Shown one piece after another: positions 38,107 through 47,514 of a stretch of DNA of 64,000 nucleotides. The notes below the pieces were generated by a model. The model had not been told where the DNA came from. It ran no database searches and saw only the letters and a program-made list of their open reading frames with translations. The translations under genes were made by a program, and so were the position numbers. Position 1 is the stretch's first letter. Each line of letters starts with the position of its first letter. The DNA is from Serpentinimonas maccroryi (GTDB lineage: Bacteria > Pseudomonadota > Gammaproteobacteria > Burkholderiales > Burkholderiaceae_C). The stretch lies in assembly GCF_000828915.1 (NCBI RefSeq), contig NZ_AP014569.1, positions 1,984,001 to 2,048,000 on the forward strand. The letters run 5' to 3'.

Positions 38107-39399
38107 ATGTCAGCCTCCAATCCTGCGGCACCGACGGTGCCGGGCACACCCTTTTTCCATTATGCCGACGGCCACCTGCGGGTGGAAGGCTTGGCGCTGG
38201 CCGACCTTGCGCGCGAGCATGGCACGCCGCTGTTCGTCTATTCCCAGGCCGCGCTGCTGGCCGCGCTGGGCGCCTACCAGCGCGCCTTGCAGGGGCGCGC
38301 GGCGCTCATTTGCTACGCCGTCAAGGCCAACCCCAACCTGGCCCTGCTGCAGACCCTGGTGCAAGCGGGCTGCGGGCTGGATATCGTCTCGGGCGGCGAG
38401 CTGCAGCGGGCGCTGCACAGCGGCGTGGCACCTGAGCGCATCGTGTTTTCGGGCGTGGGTAAGACCCGCGCCGAGATGCGCCAGGCGCTGCAGGCCGGCA
38501 TCGGTTGCTTCAACGTCGAGAGCTTGCCCGAGATCGAAGTTTTGAACCTTGAGGCGCTGTCGCTGGGGCGGCAAGCGCCGCTGAGCCTGCGCGTAAACCC
38601 CGACGTGGACGCCCGCACCCACCCCTACATCTCGACCGGGCTCAAAAGCAACAAGTTTGGCATCGCGCACACCGAGGCCCTAGGTGCCTACCGCCGCGCG
38701 GCGTCGTTGCCGGGCTTGCGCATCGTGGGCATTGACTGCCACATCGGCTCGCAGATCACCGACAGCGCGCCCTACCTCGACGCGCTCGAGCGTGTGCTCG
38801 ACCTGGTGGCAGCCCTGCAGGCCGCAGGCATCGCGCTCGAACACCTCGATTTGGGTGGCGGCTTAGGCATCACCTACCTCGACGAGTGCCCACCGGCGGC
38901 CGACGCCTTGTTCGCCGCCGTGCTGCAGCGCATGGAGGCGCGCGGCTTTGGCAACTTGAAGCTGCTGCTCGAGCCGGGGCGCTCGCTGGTGGGCAATGCG
39001 GGCGTGTGCCTGACCGAGGCGCTCTACCTCAAGCCCGGACTGGCCAAAAACTTCCTCATCGTCGATGCCGGCATGAACGACCTGCCGCGGCCGGCGCTGT
39101 ATCAGGCCTATCACGCCATCGTGCCGCTGCAGTTGCGTCCGGCCCAAGCGGTGCAGTGCTACGAAGTGGTCGGACCGGTGTGCGAGAGCGGTGACTGGAT
39201 CGGCCATGACCGCCTGTTGGCCGTGCAGCCCGGCGACTGGCTGGCGGTGTGCTCGGCCGGTGCCTATTGCACCAGCATGGCCAGCAACTACAACAGCCGA
39301 GGCCGCGCCGCCGAGGTGCTGGTCAGTGGCAGCAACGCACGCCTCATACGCCGGCGCGAAACGCTGGCCGATCAGCTTGGGCCCGAGCTCGGGCTCTAG
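38107..39399 (+). CDS. lysA: Diaminopimelate decarboxylase
   Basis: The 430-residue PLP enzyme makes L-lysine from meso-diaminopimelate. The PLP lysine is K73 in CYAVKANPN. Other family segments are SGGELQRAL, HIGSQITD, LDLGGGLGI, EPGRSLVGNAG, and GPVCESGDWIG with the catalytic Cys, then AGAYCTSMASNYNSR. The length is normal. It is probably co-transcribed with lptM and ends at the bidirectional terminator at 39449-39492. Confidence 0.97.
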   Translation: MSASNPAAPTVPGTPFFHYADGHLRVEGLALADLAREHGTPLFVYSQAALLAALGAYQRALQGRAALICYAVKANPNLALLQTLVQAGCGLDIVSGGELQRALHSGVAPERIVFSGVGKTRAEMRQALQAGIGCFNVESLPEIEVLNLEALSLGRQAPLSLRVNPDVDARTHPYISTGLKSNKFGIAHTEALGAYRRAASLPGLRIVGIDCHIGSQITDSAPYLDALERVLDLVAALQAAGIALEHLDLGGGLGITYLDECPPAADALFAAVLQRMEARGFGNLKLLLEPGRSLVGNAGVCLTEALYLKPGLAKNFLIVDAGMNDLPRPALYQAYHAIVPLQLRPAQAVQCYEVVGPVCESGDWIGHDRLLAVQPGDWLAVCSAGAYCTSMASNYNSRGRAAEVLVSGSNARLIRRRETLADQLGPELGL

Positions 39400-39448
39400 T
39401 ACCAAACCCCACACCAAGCGCCGGCCATGGCGGCTGGAGGCAAAAGCG

Positions 39449-39492
39449 AAAGCCAGCGCCGCCGCAACAAAAATGCGGCCTCGCTGGCTTTT
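39449..39492. terminator. Bidirectional terminator between lysA and ccsB
   Basis: AAAGCCAGCG (39449-39458) pairs perfectly with CGCTGGCTTT (39482-39491), and an inner stem GCCGC/GCGGC (39461-39465 with 39475-39479) completes the hairpin. A T-run follows on the plus strand. The minus strand reads the same outer stem followed by TTTCGC. Convergent genes flank it. Confidence 0.75.
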
Positions 39493-39520
39493 GCGCCTCA
39501 GGGCGCGATCATTGCACGAT

Positions 39521-40912
39521 TCAGAGCGCGCCGTAGCTGTGCAGGCCGCTCAGGAAGATGTTCACGCCCCAGAAGGTGAAGTTGGTGATAAAGAAGCCGG
39601 CGATCGCCCAGTAGGCCGCCACCGTGCCGCGCAAGCCATTGACCAAGCGCATGTGCAACCAGGCGGCGTAAGTGAACCAGCTGATCAGCGACCAGGTTTC
39701 TTTGGGGTCCCAACTCCAGTACGCGCCCCACGCTTCAGCCGCCCACAGCGCGCCCAAAATGGTGGCGATGGTGAAAAACAGCAGCCCAATGGCGATGCAC
39801 TTGTACATGATGTCGTCGAGCACCTCGAGCGCTGGCAGCTTGGCCGCAAAGCGGTCGCGCGCCATGACGATGAACCCGATGATCAGGACCGCCACACCCA
39901 CGTAGACCGCCCAGAAGTTGCTCATGCCCACGGCGGCAGCGTAGTTGGTCTCACCCGGCGCCACGGTGTAAACCCCGAACAAAAACGGCTCGAGCAAAAA
40001 CACGGCGGCCAGCAGCCAAACCGGCGTCAGCTTGAGCCAGCTCAACTTGAAGGTGCTTTGCTTGAGCAGATAGGCAAAGGCCAGCATGGCCGCGATGGTC
40101 CAAGTGCCGTAGCTCACGAAGTTGGTGGGCACGTGCAGCTTCATCCACCAGCTTTGCAGGGCCGGGATGAGCGGCTGGATCTCGTGCGCTTCTCGCGTCA
40201 CCATGTACCAGAGCAAAAAAGCCACCGAGGCGCTGACCACCAGCATAGAAAAAGCGCCGATCTTGCGCGTTTGGTACCGGTCTTCGTAGTAGAGGATGTA
40301 GAGCGTGGTCATCCAGCCGAACATGATGAACACTTCGTACAAATTGCTGATCGGGATGTAGCCCAAGCCGGTGTTGTGCAGGTAGGTCTCGTACCAGCGC
40401 ACGCAAAACGCCACCAAGCCCATGGTGACCGCCACCCAAGCGATCTTGGCACCGACTTCCTCGAACCCGGCACCGTTTTTCTTTGCCAGCAAGCCCACCC
40501 AGTAAAACACGGTGCTGGCCAGCAGCAGCAGGCTCATGTGCAACACGGCGGTCTGGCTGGCCAAGAAGAACTTGAGCAGAAACACCTCTTCGGCGCGGGC
40601 ATAAACGCCTACGCCATCGACCTGATAGAGTTCTATGGCGGTGAGCGACAGCACCGCCACCACCACGCTCAGGTAGCTGATCGGGCGCCAGAACCAAGCC
40701 AGCGCGATCCAGCTCGGGGCGGTGAGCAGCAGCACGAAAATCTCGTAGCGGTCGAGGTACGGCTGAAACAGGAAGTAGCTGTAGGTGAGGCCGCCCACCA
40801 CCATGGCGGCAAAAATCCAGTCCCAAGCCTTGAGCCGGGAAAAATAACCCGGCCGCATGGGCTGCGAGCCCGCGCTCTTCTTGAGTTCAATGGTCTGTGT
40901 GGCAGCAGTCAT
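39521..40912 (-). CDS. ccsB: System II cytochrome c biogenesis protein CcsB (CcsA/ResC family)
   Basis: The 463-residue polytopic membrane protein has 8-9 hydrophobic segments. It carries the heme-handling WWD motif WGAYWSWDPKETWSLISW (about residues 395-412) and conserved His in MKLHVPTNFVSYG and elsewhere. With ResB it moves heme across the membrane and ligates it to apocytochromes. The start overlaps the resB stop by ATGA (40909-40912). Confidence 0.94.
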   Translation of the reverse strand: MTAATQTIELKKSAGSQPMRPGYFSRLKAWDWIFAAMVVGGLTYSYFLFQPYLDRYEIFVLLLTAPSWIALAWFWRPISYLSVVVAVLSLTAIELYQVDGVGVYARAEEVFLLKFFLASQTAVLHMSLLLLASTVFYWVGLLAKKNGAGFEEVGAKIAWVAVTMGLVAFCVRWYETYLHNTGLGYIPISNLYEVFIMFGWMTTLYILYYEDRYQTRKIGAFSMLVVSASVAFLLWYMVTREAHEIQPLIPALQSWWMKLHVPTNFVSYGTWTIAAMLAFAYLLKQSTFKLSWLKLTPVWLLAAVFLLEPFLFGVYTVAPGETNYAAAVGMSNFWAVYVGVAVLIIGFIVMARDRFAAKLPALEVLDDIMYKCIAIGLLFFTIATILGALWAAEAWGAYWSWDPKETWSLISWFTYAAWLHMRLVNGLRGTVAAYWAIAGFFITNFTFWGVNIFLSGLHSYGAL

Positions 40913-43062
40913 GAGGTGGCCTCGGGTGCTTGATTAAACAGGTGACGGCGCAATTGCTCAAACTCGCGGTCGTTGTCGGAGATTTTACGGTTGGACGACA
41001 TCGCCATGGTGGCATCCAGTGTGTCGGAGTCGGGTTTAGGCGCCAGCCAGACCCAGACCCGGCGCTCGCGCACGTAGAGCATGGCGATCATGCCGAGCGT
41101 CAACAACAGGCAGCCAAAGTAGACGATGTTGCGCCCTGGTGCGCGCGATACCTGAAACACGCTGGCCTCGACCTGCTCGAAGCTGGTCATCATGAAGGTC
41201 AGGGGCGCGGGGTAAAAGAACGAATCGCTCAGGCCCAGCACCGATTGGGTCATGAAGCTGGCGGTCTGCTCGTTGAGCGGGGCTGGGTTCAGGCCGGCGC
41301 GCTCGCGCGTGATCTGGTAGAGCTCGAGCAGGCTGCCGTTGAGGATGCGCAACATGAGCTCGCCGGCGCGCTCGCGCTCGGTCTCGGGCACGTTGACCTC
41401 GAGGAAGGCCGACACCGCCTGCAGCCCAGCCAGCACGGGCATGTCGCGCCGTGGCAAGGTGGCGATTTCGGGGTCTTGGCCTGCGAACAAATCGAGCGCC
41501 CGCTGCGCCGACAGCATCAGGGCCTGCTGCAGCTCGGCGCGCTGACCGGCGGCCGCCGCCGCCACGTAGCGCAGCACCGCTTCGCGCCGCAGCTGCGGGT
41601 CGGCCAGCGCCGTGCGCAAGCGTATGAAACCGTCGATGCTGTCGCGGTCGTCTACCGGGATGCGCAGGTAGCGGAAGTCATCGGCCTCGGTCTCGCGCAC
41701 GCCCAGCACGAACACGCGCCGGCCGTCGAGGTCGATGGGCAACATGAAGTTGTGGAACTCGCGCGCTTGGCCGGCTGCGTCGCGCAAGCGGTAGGTGATG
41801 CTGGGGCCGACGTTTTTCATCTGGGCCTCGGCGACGGTGCGGTGCGCCGAACCGAGGCGCTGCGTGATCTCATTTTGCAAACTGAAGCCAGCGATGGCCG
41901 CTGCCTCTTCGGCGGCTTGGGTGTTGGCCAGGTTTTCGACGTTGTAGAGGCTGAAGTCGGTGAACTCGAGCGTGAAGGTCTCGCCGCCCCGGTGCAGCGT
42001 GGTCGATTGGCCGATGCGGCCCTCAACGGTAAAGGCCTCGGCGCCGTCGCCCATGGGCAAGCCGCGCAGCTGCACCAGCGAGCCGCCGTCGTCGTAGCTG
42101 GCCTGGAAGATGGTGACGCCGCGGTGGTGCGCCGGGTGGTTGACCTCGACCCGCTTGGGGATGATCTCGCCGGTGTATTTGTCGTGGATCAGGATTTCGC
42201 TGGCAAACAGGCGCGGCATGCCGGTGTCGTAGTACTCGACGATGAAGTCTTTGAGCTCGATCGAAAACGGTAGCTCTTGCAACAACACCCCGCCCGGCTG
42301 CGGCAGGATGGCGGTGCCGGTGTTGGCGCCTTCGGTGACCAAGATGCTGCCGCGGAAGGTGGGGTTCCAGTCGCTCAGGCGGTGCTGCTCGGGCACGTCC
42401 GAGATCAGGCCACCGCCCTCGAAGGTGGTTTTGCCCAAAAACAGGGTGTGCAACTGCACCATCAGGCGCCCATCGAGCAAGGCCCCGGCGCAGATGATCA
42501 CGATCGCTGAGTGCGTGAGGATGTAACCGAGCTTGTTCCACGCCCCGGCCTTGGCCGCCACCATCCAGCCCACGCCGGCGGCGCTCTCGCGCCGTTGCAG
42601 CTTCACTTTCCAGCCCGAAGCCAGCAGGGTTTGGCCGATGCGCTGCGCCGCCGCTTCACCCGCTTCGGCGAGTTCAGCCCGCGCCTTGAAGGGGAAGGCC
42701 TTCAGGCTTTGTTCGCGCATGTCCTCTTTGAACTGGCGAATGTCGTTGAGCATCTTGGGCGAGGTGCGCACCACGCACAGCAAGGTGCTGGTGACCAAAA
42801 ACAGCAGCATCAGGGCATACCACCAGGCGCTGAAGATGGTGTAGATGCCCATGATCTCGAACACCCGGTACCAGAACGGGCCGAACTGGTTGATGTAGTT
42901 GTTGAGGGGCTCGTTTTGCAGCACCACGGTGCCGCTGACCGAGGCGATGCTGATCACCGTCAGCAACGCGATGGCAAAGCGCATCGACGACAACAGCTCG
43001 ATCAGATCGCGCACCAGCGGCGAGCCACGCTCGATGACGATGCCAGCAGTAGAAACACTCAT
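40909..43062 (-). CDS. resB: System II cytochrome c biogenesis protein ResB (Ccs1)
   Basis: The 717-residue protein has three N-terminal transmembrane helices (about residues 25-45, 75-95 and 170-195), with LSSMRFAIALLTVISIASVSGTVVLQNEP typical of ResB. A large periplasmic domain and a last helix near the C-terminus (GRNIVYFGCLLLTLGMIAMLYV) follow. It delivers apocytochrome or heme together with CcsB. ATG 43062 is preferred to the in-frame 43071. Confidence 0.93.
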   Translation of the reverse strand: MSVSTAGIVIERGSPLVRDLIELLSSMRFAIALLTVISIASVSGTVVLQNEPLNNYINQFGPFWYRVFEIMGIYTIFSAWWYALMLLFLVTSTLLCVVRTSPKMLNDIRQFKEDMREQSLKAFPFKARAELAEAGEAAAQRIGQTLLASGWKVKLQRRESAAGVGWMVAAKAGAWNKLGYILTHSAIVIICAGALLDGRLMVQLHTLFLGKTTFEGGGLISDVPEQHRLSDWNPTFRGSILVTEGANTGTAILPQPGGVLLQELPFSIELKDFIVEYYDTGMPRLFASEILIHDKYTGEIIPKRVEVNHPAHHRGVTIFQASYDDGGSLVQLRGLPMGDGAEAFTVEGRIGQSTTLHRGGETFTLEFTDFSLYNVENLANTQAAEEAAAIAGFSLQNEITQRLGSAHRTVAEAQMKNVGPSITYRLRDAAGQAREFHNFMLPIDLDGRRVFVLGVRETEADDFRYLRIPVDDRDSIDGFIRLRTALADPQLRREAVLRYVAAAAAGQRAELQQALMLSAQRALDLFAGQDPEIATLPRRDMPVLAGLQAVSAFLEVNVPETERERAGELMLRILNGSLLELYQITRERAGLNPAPLNEQTASFMTQSVLGLSDSFFYPAPLTFMMTSFEQVEASVFQVSRAPGRNIVYFGCLLLTLGMIAMLYVRERRVWVWLAPKPDSDTLDATMAMSSNRKISDNDREFEQLRRHLFNQAPEATS

Positions 43063-43191
43063 CAGTTGCAAACCAGTGTGGGGGTGGGGCTCGGTTGAGC
43101 TGGGCGTAGCTTAGTGGCGCGTTGGGCGCTGCAGGTTCCCATCTATCGCAGCGATTGTCGGCTCTGGAGCGATCAAGGTGCGAGGCCAAGC

Positions 43192-43216
43192 AAAAAACCC
43201 CTCGATTTAGGAGGGG
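43192..43216 (-). terminator. Rho-independent terminator after the cytochrome c4 gene
   Basis: On the minus strand CCCCTC (43211-43216) pairs with GAGGGG (43198-43203) around a 7-nt loop. Six T residues follow immediately (A-run at 43192-43197 on the plus strand). It separates the cytochrome gene from resB. Confidence 0.85.
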
Positions 43217-43249
43217 CCCAGAAAGTGCGGTGCGCTATAGGCCTAGGCC

Positions 43250-43885
43250 TTAACGCAGGCCAGCAATGAAGTCGGACACGGCCTCGATTTCGCGGTCGGT
43301 CATGTGGCGGGCGATGCGCGCCATTTCGGGGCTGTTGCCGCGCGCACCGGTGCGGAACTGTTTCATTTGGTCGGCGGTGTAGCGGGCGTGCTGACCTGCC
43401 AGACGCGGGTACAGCGCCGGCATGCCGCGCCCGGCCGGGCCGTGGCAGGCCATGCAAGAGGCGATGTTGCGATCGGCCAAGCCGGCGCGCCAAATGCGCT
43501 CGCCTTCGCGCACCAGTTCGGGGTCGCGGGCGTAGTTGGGGGCCGGGGTTTGGCGCGCCAACCAGTGCGAAACGTCGCGCTTGTCGTCGTCGGTGAGTGC
43601 GGCTGCAAAGCCCGACATGATGGCGTTTTGGCGCTTGCCCGATTTGTAGTCGCGCAGTTGCTTGATCAGGTACTCTGGCAACTGCCCGGCCAGCGAGGGG
43701 TTTTCGGCCATGGTCGAGTTGCCGGCCACGCCGTGGCAGGCCATGCACATCTGCATGTAAATTTGTTCACCGCGGGCGAAGTTGGGCACCGAGTCGGAGC
43801 GCGCCGCCTGGGCATGCGCAAACGAAGCAGTGAACGAAAAAGCAGCCAACGCGGCGGCCCCGATGAGCGTGACGAAAGATTTCAT
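43250..43885 (-). CDS. Diheme cytochrome c4
   Basis: The 211-residue periplasmic protein has a signal peptide (VTLIGAAALAAFSFTASFAHAQ) and two CMACH heme sites at residues 47-51 and 144-148. Each is followed by a class I cytochrome domain with late Met ligands (NAIMSGFAAALTD, NSPEMARIARHM). The internal duplication is typical of cytochrome c4, an electron donor to terminal oxidases. It lies next to the System II maturation genes that would mature it. Confidence 0.92.
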   Translation of the reverse strand: MKSFVTLIGAAALAAFSFTASFAHAQAARSDSVPNFARGEQIYMQMCMACHGVAGNSTMAENPSLAGQLPEYLIKQLRDYKSGKRQNAIMSGFAAALTDDDKRDVSHWLARQTPAPNYARDPELVREGERIWRAGLADRNIASCMACHGPAGRGMPALYPRLAGQHARYTADQMKQFRTGARGNSPEMARIARHMTDREIEAVSDFIAGLR

Positions 43886-44012
43886 GTCGGATTCGGAGGT
43901 CAACGGCAAAAAAGGGGGAAAGTGCCCACGCAGCCACGAGCACAGGAGATTTTGTGCGTAATTCTACAATGCCGTATGCTGCCCGCTTCAAACAACCACA
44001 CCCTTTACTCCA

Positions 44013-44678
44013 GTGACCCCTCTCTCTGAAGCCGGCAAAGCCGCCATGGCGTGGCTGCACACGGCGCGCTTTTTGACCGAAGCGCCACAACTGCAGCACC
44101 TGCCCGACTCCACTTTGCCCGAGATCGCCTTCGTCGGCCGCTCCAACGCCGGCAAGTCCACCTGCATCAACACCCTGACGCAGCAAAAGCGCCTCGCTTT
44201 TGCCTCCAAAACCCCCGGGCGCACGCAGAGCATCAACCTCTTTGCCCTAGGCAAACAGGGGCTGACCGACGCCGTGCTGGCCGACCTGCCCGGCTACGGC
44301 TACGCGGCGGTGCCGCAAGCGGCCAAGCGGCGCTGGCAAGAGGTGATGGCCAACTACCTGGTGAGCCGGCCCAACCTGCGCGCCGTGGTGCTGCTGTGCG
44401 ATGCGCGCTTAGGGCTGACCGAACTCGACGAAGCGCTGCTGCAGGTCATCCGCCCACGGGTCGAGGATGGGCTAGCCTTCAGGGTGCTGCTCACCAAAGC
44501 CGACAAGCTCAACCGGCAGGAGGCCGCCAAGGCCTTGTCGGTGGCGCGCCTGCAAACCGCCGGCGGCAGCGCGCAGCTGTTTTCGGCCAGCAGCAAGCTC
44601 GGGCTGGAAGAAACCGCGATCCAGATTTGGGATTGGGCGCACCCGGAGGCCCCCGCTGCGGCCCCACCCCCGGCCTAG
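44013..44678 (+). CDS. engB: Ribosome biogenesis GTPase EngB (YsxC/YihA)
   Basis: The 221-residue GTPase has G1 GRSNAGKST, G2/G3 region KTPGRTQSINLF and DLPGYGYA, G4 TKADKLNR and a G5-like SASSKLG. It assists 50S subunit assembly. The start is GTG 44013; ATG 44046 is possible but would trim the N-terminal helix. Its stop shares a CTAG tetranucleotide with the stop of the convergent acyltransferase gene. Confidence 0.94.
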   Translation: MTPLSEAGKAAMAWLHTARFLTEAPQLQHLPDSTLPEIAFVGRSNAGKSTCINTLTQQKRLAFASKTPGRTQSINLFALGKQGLTDAVLADLPGYGYAAVPQAAKRRWQEVMANYLVSRPNLRAVVLLCDARLGLTELDEALLQVIRPRVEDGLAFRVLLTKADKLNRQEAAKALSVARLQTAGGSAQLFSASSKLGLEETAIQIWDWAHPEAPAAAPPPA

Positions 44679-45547
44679 CCCTTGTAGCGCGCATAGCCCC
44701 ACAGGTACTGCGCCGGGCAGTGCCCGATCACCGCCTGCATGGCCTGGTTGATCTGCGCCGCTGCGGCCTGCGGCTCGTGCGCCAGCGGCGCGCCCACCAC
44801 ATCTATCCACGGGCGCACGTGCAGCACGTAGCCGCGGCCCCAGCGCCGCCGCTCGCCCCAGATCAGCAACACCTGCGTGCCCGGCACCTGCGCCAGCCGC
44901 GCCGCCAGCGTCATGGTGTAGGCGCGGCGACCAAAAAACGGCGCCCACACCCCCATGCCGGCGGGCGGCACTTGGTCGGGCAGCAGGCCCACGGTCTGCC
45001 CCTGCTTGAGCGCTTTGAGCAACTGGCGCACCCCGCTCAGGTCGGTGGGCACGCTGTGCATGCCGGGGCGCTCGCGCGCCGCCTGCAGCACCGGGTGCAG
45101 CGCCGCCACGCGCGGCGGCCGATAGAGCACGGTGATTGGGCGCGGGGCGTGCGCGTCCGCTTCCACCGCCCCCCCGCTTTGCCCCTCAGGCTGCACCCCA
45201 AAGCGCTGCGCATAGGCCTGAGCCGTGAGCTCAAAGCAGCCCAAGTGCGGTGTCAGAAACAGCAGCCCCTGGCCTTGGCGCAGCGCAGCTTCGATGTGCT
45301 GCGCCCCGTCCCAGCGCAGCGGAACCGGGGCCCCAAACCAGATGCGCGGCAGCTCCGCCATCTGTTGCCCGGCCGCGCCCACCGAGGCCCAGCGCACCCG
45401 CCCGGCCAGCCCGGCCTGGGCCGTGTGGTCGCGCCAGCGCTGGCGGTAGGTGGGGCTCAACAGCCAGATCAGCCAGCCCAGCAACCAGCCCAGCGCGTGC
45501 AGCGGCGGCAGCGGCAGCCGCCCCATGAGCCTGAAAAAAAACAGCAT
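44675..45547 (-). CDS. LpxL/HtrB-family lysophospholipid or lipid A acyltransferase
   Basis: The 290-residue membrane-associated acyltransferase has an N-terminal hydrophobic anchor (LHALGWLLGWLIWLLSP). The catalytic HX4E motif is in TPHLGCFE, and GLLPDQVPPAGMGVWAPFFGRRAYTM is a typical LpxL block. A C-terminal PAQYLWGYARYKG matches the family's conserved WxxxRFK-like end. It transfers a secondary acyl chain to lipid A or a related acceptor. It diverges from metK, a neighbourhood typical of Burkholderiales, where two such genes often occur in tandem; only one is seen here. Confidence 0.88.
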   Translation of the reverse strand: MLFFFRLMGRLPLPPLHALGWLLGWLIWLLSPTYRQRWRDHTAQAGLAGRVRWASVGAAGQQMAELPRIWFGAPVPLRWDGAQHIEAALRQGQGLLFLTPHLGCFELTAQAYAQRFGVQPEGQSGGAVEADAHAPRPITVLYRPPRVAALHPVLQAARERPGMHSVPTDLSGVRQLLKALKQGQTVGLLPDQVPPAGMGVWAPFFGRRAYTMTLAARLAQVPGTQVLLIWGERRRWGRGYVLHVRPWIDVVGAPLAHEPQAAAAQINQAMQAVIGHCPAQYLWGYARYKG

Positions 45548-45572
45548 CGGGTGTCGATAGAAGCGGTGTCGT

Positions 45573-45701
45573 TACAATGCGCGCATCGCCGAGTTAGAGA
45601 ACAACTTGCGGGCGATTCATAAATCCTGCTAAAGCGTTCGCCGCAGCACCTCCAGCGCCGGGCGAATCGCCCAAGCGCAATCCTTGGAGTGTATGCAACA
45701 A
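45573..45701 (+). promoter_or_regulatory. metK -10 element and structured 5' leader (candidate cis-regulatory RNA)
   Basis: TACAAT at 45573-45578 is a good -10 with no clear -35. The transcript would have a leader of about 115 nt. GGGCGATTC (45610-45618) pairs perfectly with GAATCGCCC (45664-45672), extended by TTGC (45606-45609) with GCAA (45677-45680). Within this, CTGC (45626-45629) pairs with GCAG (45643-45646). A competing local hairpin GGGC-GAATC-GCCC (45660-45672) uses the same 3' arm. CTCC (45650-45653) can pair with the GGAG ribosome-binding site (45686-45689). Confidence 0.5.
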
Positions 45702-46883
45702 ATGGCGAACGACTTTCTTTTCACCTCCGAATCGGTTTCCGAAGGCCACCCGGACAAGGTCGCCGACCAGATCTCGGACGCGATCCTGGACGCGATCTTC
45801 GAGCAAGACCCGCGCTCGCGCGTGGCTGCCGAAACGCTGACCAACACCGGGCTGGTGGTGCTGGCCGGCGAGATCACCACCAACGCGCACGTCGATTACA
45901 TCCAGACCGCGCGCGACACCATTAAGCGCATCGGCTACGACAACACCGACTACGGCATCGACTACAAGGGCTGCGCCGTCATGGTCTGCTACGACAAGCA
46001 GAGCAACGACATCGCCCAAGGCGTGGACCACGCCAGCGACGACTACCTCAACACCGGCGCCGGCGACCAGGGCCTGATGTTCGGCTACGCCTGCGATGAA
46101 ACGCCGGTGCTCATGCCCGCGCCCATCTACTACGCGCACCGCATCGTCGAGCGCCAGGCGCAACTGCGCAAAGACGGCCGCCTGCCCTTCTTGCGCCCCG
46201 ACGCCAAGAGCCAGGTCACCATGCGCTACGTCGATGGCCGGCCACACAGCATCGACACCGTGGTGCTCTCGAGCCAACACGCGCCCGAGATGAGCGACGG
46301 CAAGCACATGCTGCCGGCCTTCATCGAGGCCTGCGTCGAAGAAATCATCAAGCCGGTGCTGCCGCGCGAGTGGCTGCAAAACACGCGCTACCTCATCAAC
46401 CCCACCGGGCGCTTCGTGATTGGCGGCCCGCAAGGCGACTGCGGCCTGACCGGGCGCAAGATCATCGTGGACACCTACGGCGGCGCCTGCCCGCACGGCG
46501 GCGGTGCCTTCAGCGGCAAGGACCCGACCAAGGTCGATCGCTCGGCCGCCTACGCGGCGCGCTACGTGGCCAAAAACATCGTCGCCGCCGGGCTGGCCAA
46601 GCAGTGCCAGATTCAGGTCGCCTACGCCATCGGCGTGGCCAGGCCCATGAACGTGACCGTCTATACCGAAGGCACGGGCGTGATCCCGGACGACAAAATC
46701 GCCCACATCGTCGGTGAGGTGTTCGACCTGCGCCCGCGCGGCATCATCCAGATGCTGGACTTGTTGCGCCCGATCTACAGCAAAACCGCCGCCTACGGCC
46801 ACTTCGGCCGCGACGAACCCGAGTTCACCTGGGAGCGCACCGACAAGGTGCAGGTGCTGCGCGAGCTGGCTGGGTTGAAGTAA
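45702..46883 (+). CDS. metK: S-adenosylmethionine synthetase
   Basis: The 393-residue cytosolic enzyme forms SAM from methionine and ATP. Family signatures are [22 protein letters not shown] at the N-terminus, [12 protein letters not shown], and [29 protein letters not shown]. The start is MANDFLF (45702). ATG 45693 is in frame but only 3 nt from GGAG. It converges with rfbC, 14 bp between stops. It supplies SAM used by, among others, the Cfa methyltransferase. Confidence 0.98.
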   Translation: MANDFLFTSESVSEGHPDKVADQISDAILDAIFEQDPRSRVAAETLTNTGLVVLAGEITTNAHVDYIQTARDTIKRIGYDNTDYGIDYKGCAVMVCYDKQSNDIAQGVDHASDDYLNTGAGDQGLMFGYACDETPVLMPAPIYYAHRIVERQAQLRKDGRLPFLRPDAKSQVTMRYVDGRPHSIDTVVLSSQHAPEMSDGKHMLPAFIEACVEEIIKPVLPREWLQNTRYLINPTGRFVIGGPQGDCGLTGRKIIVDTYGGACPHGGGAFSGKDPTKVDRSAAYAARYVAKNIVAAGLAKQCQIQVAYAIGVARPMNVTVYTEGTGVIPDDKIAHIVGEVFDLRPRGIIQMLDLLRPIYSKTAAYGHFGRDEPEFTWERTDKVQVLRELAGLK

Positions 46884-46897
46884 TCACCGCTGCCCGC

Positions 46898-47467
46898 TCA
46901 ATCAAAACACTCCGCCTGCGCCAAGCTGGCCGCAGCCACGTCTTTGGCCGCCAGCAGCGGCTGCTCCACTCCGGCCTGCGTCAAGGGCCAGTGGATGCCC
47001 AGTGCCGCGTCGCACCAGAGCACGCTGCGCTCGTGCGCCGGGCTGTAATAGGCGGTGGTTTTGTAGAGGAATTCGGCCGATTCGCTGAGGGTGAGAAAGC
47101 CGTGCGCGAAACCCGGCGGCACCCAGAGCTGGCGGTGGTTGTCGGCCGACAGCTCAACCCCATCCCAACGGCCAAAGGTGGGGGAGCTGCGGCGCAAATC
47201 CACCACCACGTCATAGACCGCGCCGTGGGTGACGCGCACCAGCTTGCCCTGCGCCTGCGGTGGCAGCTGGTAGTGCAGGCCGCGCAGCACGCCGCGCGCC
47301 GAGCGGCTGTGGTTGTCTTGCACAAACTGCACGCCGGCCAAGCCGGTGGCGGCGTCGAAGTCGCGCTGGTTGAAGCTCTCGTAGAAGAAACCGCGCGCGT
47401 CGCCATAGACCTTGGGCGTGAGCACGAGCACGCCGGGCAAGGCGGTGGGGGTGACGGTGTAGGGCAT
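46898..47467 (-). CDS. rfbC: dTDP-4-dehydrorhamnose 3,5-epimerase
   Basis: The 189-residue cupin-fold epimerase has FYESFNQRDF, VQDNHSRSARGVLRGLHYQ with the catalytic His, KLVRVTHGAVYDVVVDLRRSSPTFG, and WVPPGFAHGFLTLSE, all diagnostic. It makes dTDP-4-dehydro-L-rhamnose. The start is ATG 47467; a longer frame upstream runs into rfbA in another frame and is rejected. It is the last gene of rfbBDAC. Confidence 0.96.
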   Translation of the reverse strand: MPYTVTPTALPGVLVLTPKVYGDARGFFYESFNQRDFDAATGLAGVQFVQDNHSRSARGVLRGLHYQLPPQAQGKLVRVTHGAVYDVVVDLRRSSPTFGRWDGVELSADNHRQLWVPPGFAHGFLTLSESAEFLYKTTAYYSPAHERSVLWCDAALGIHWPLTQAGVEQPLLAAKDVAAASLAQAECFD

Positions 47468-47514
47468 GGGGGCTTGGGGCGGGCTAGGGCTAGGGCTGGG
47501 GTTGGGGGTTTGGG

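Noticed and set aside
45585-45701. SAH or SAM-II riboswitch upstream of metK
   Set aside because: I looked for the conserved cores of these classes and did not find them; only a generic structured leader is supported.
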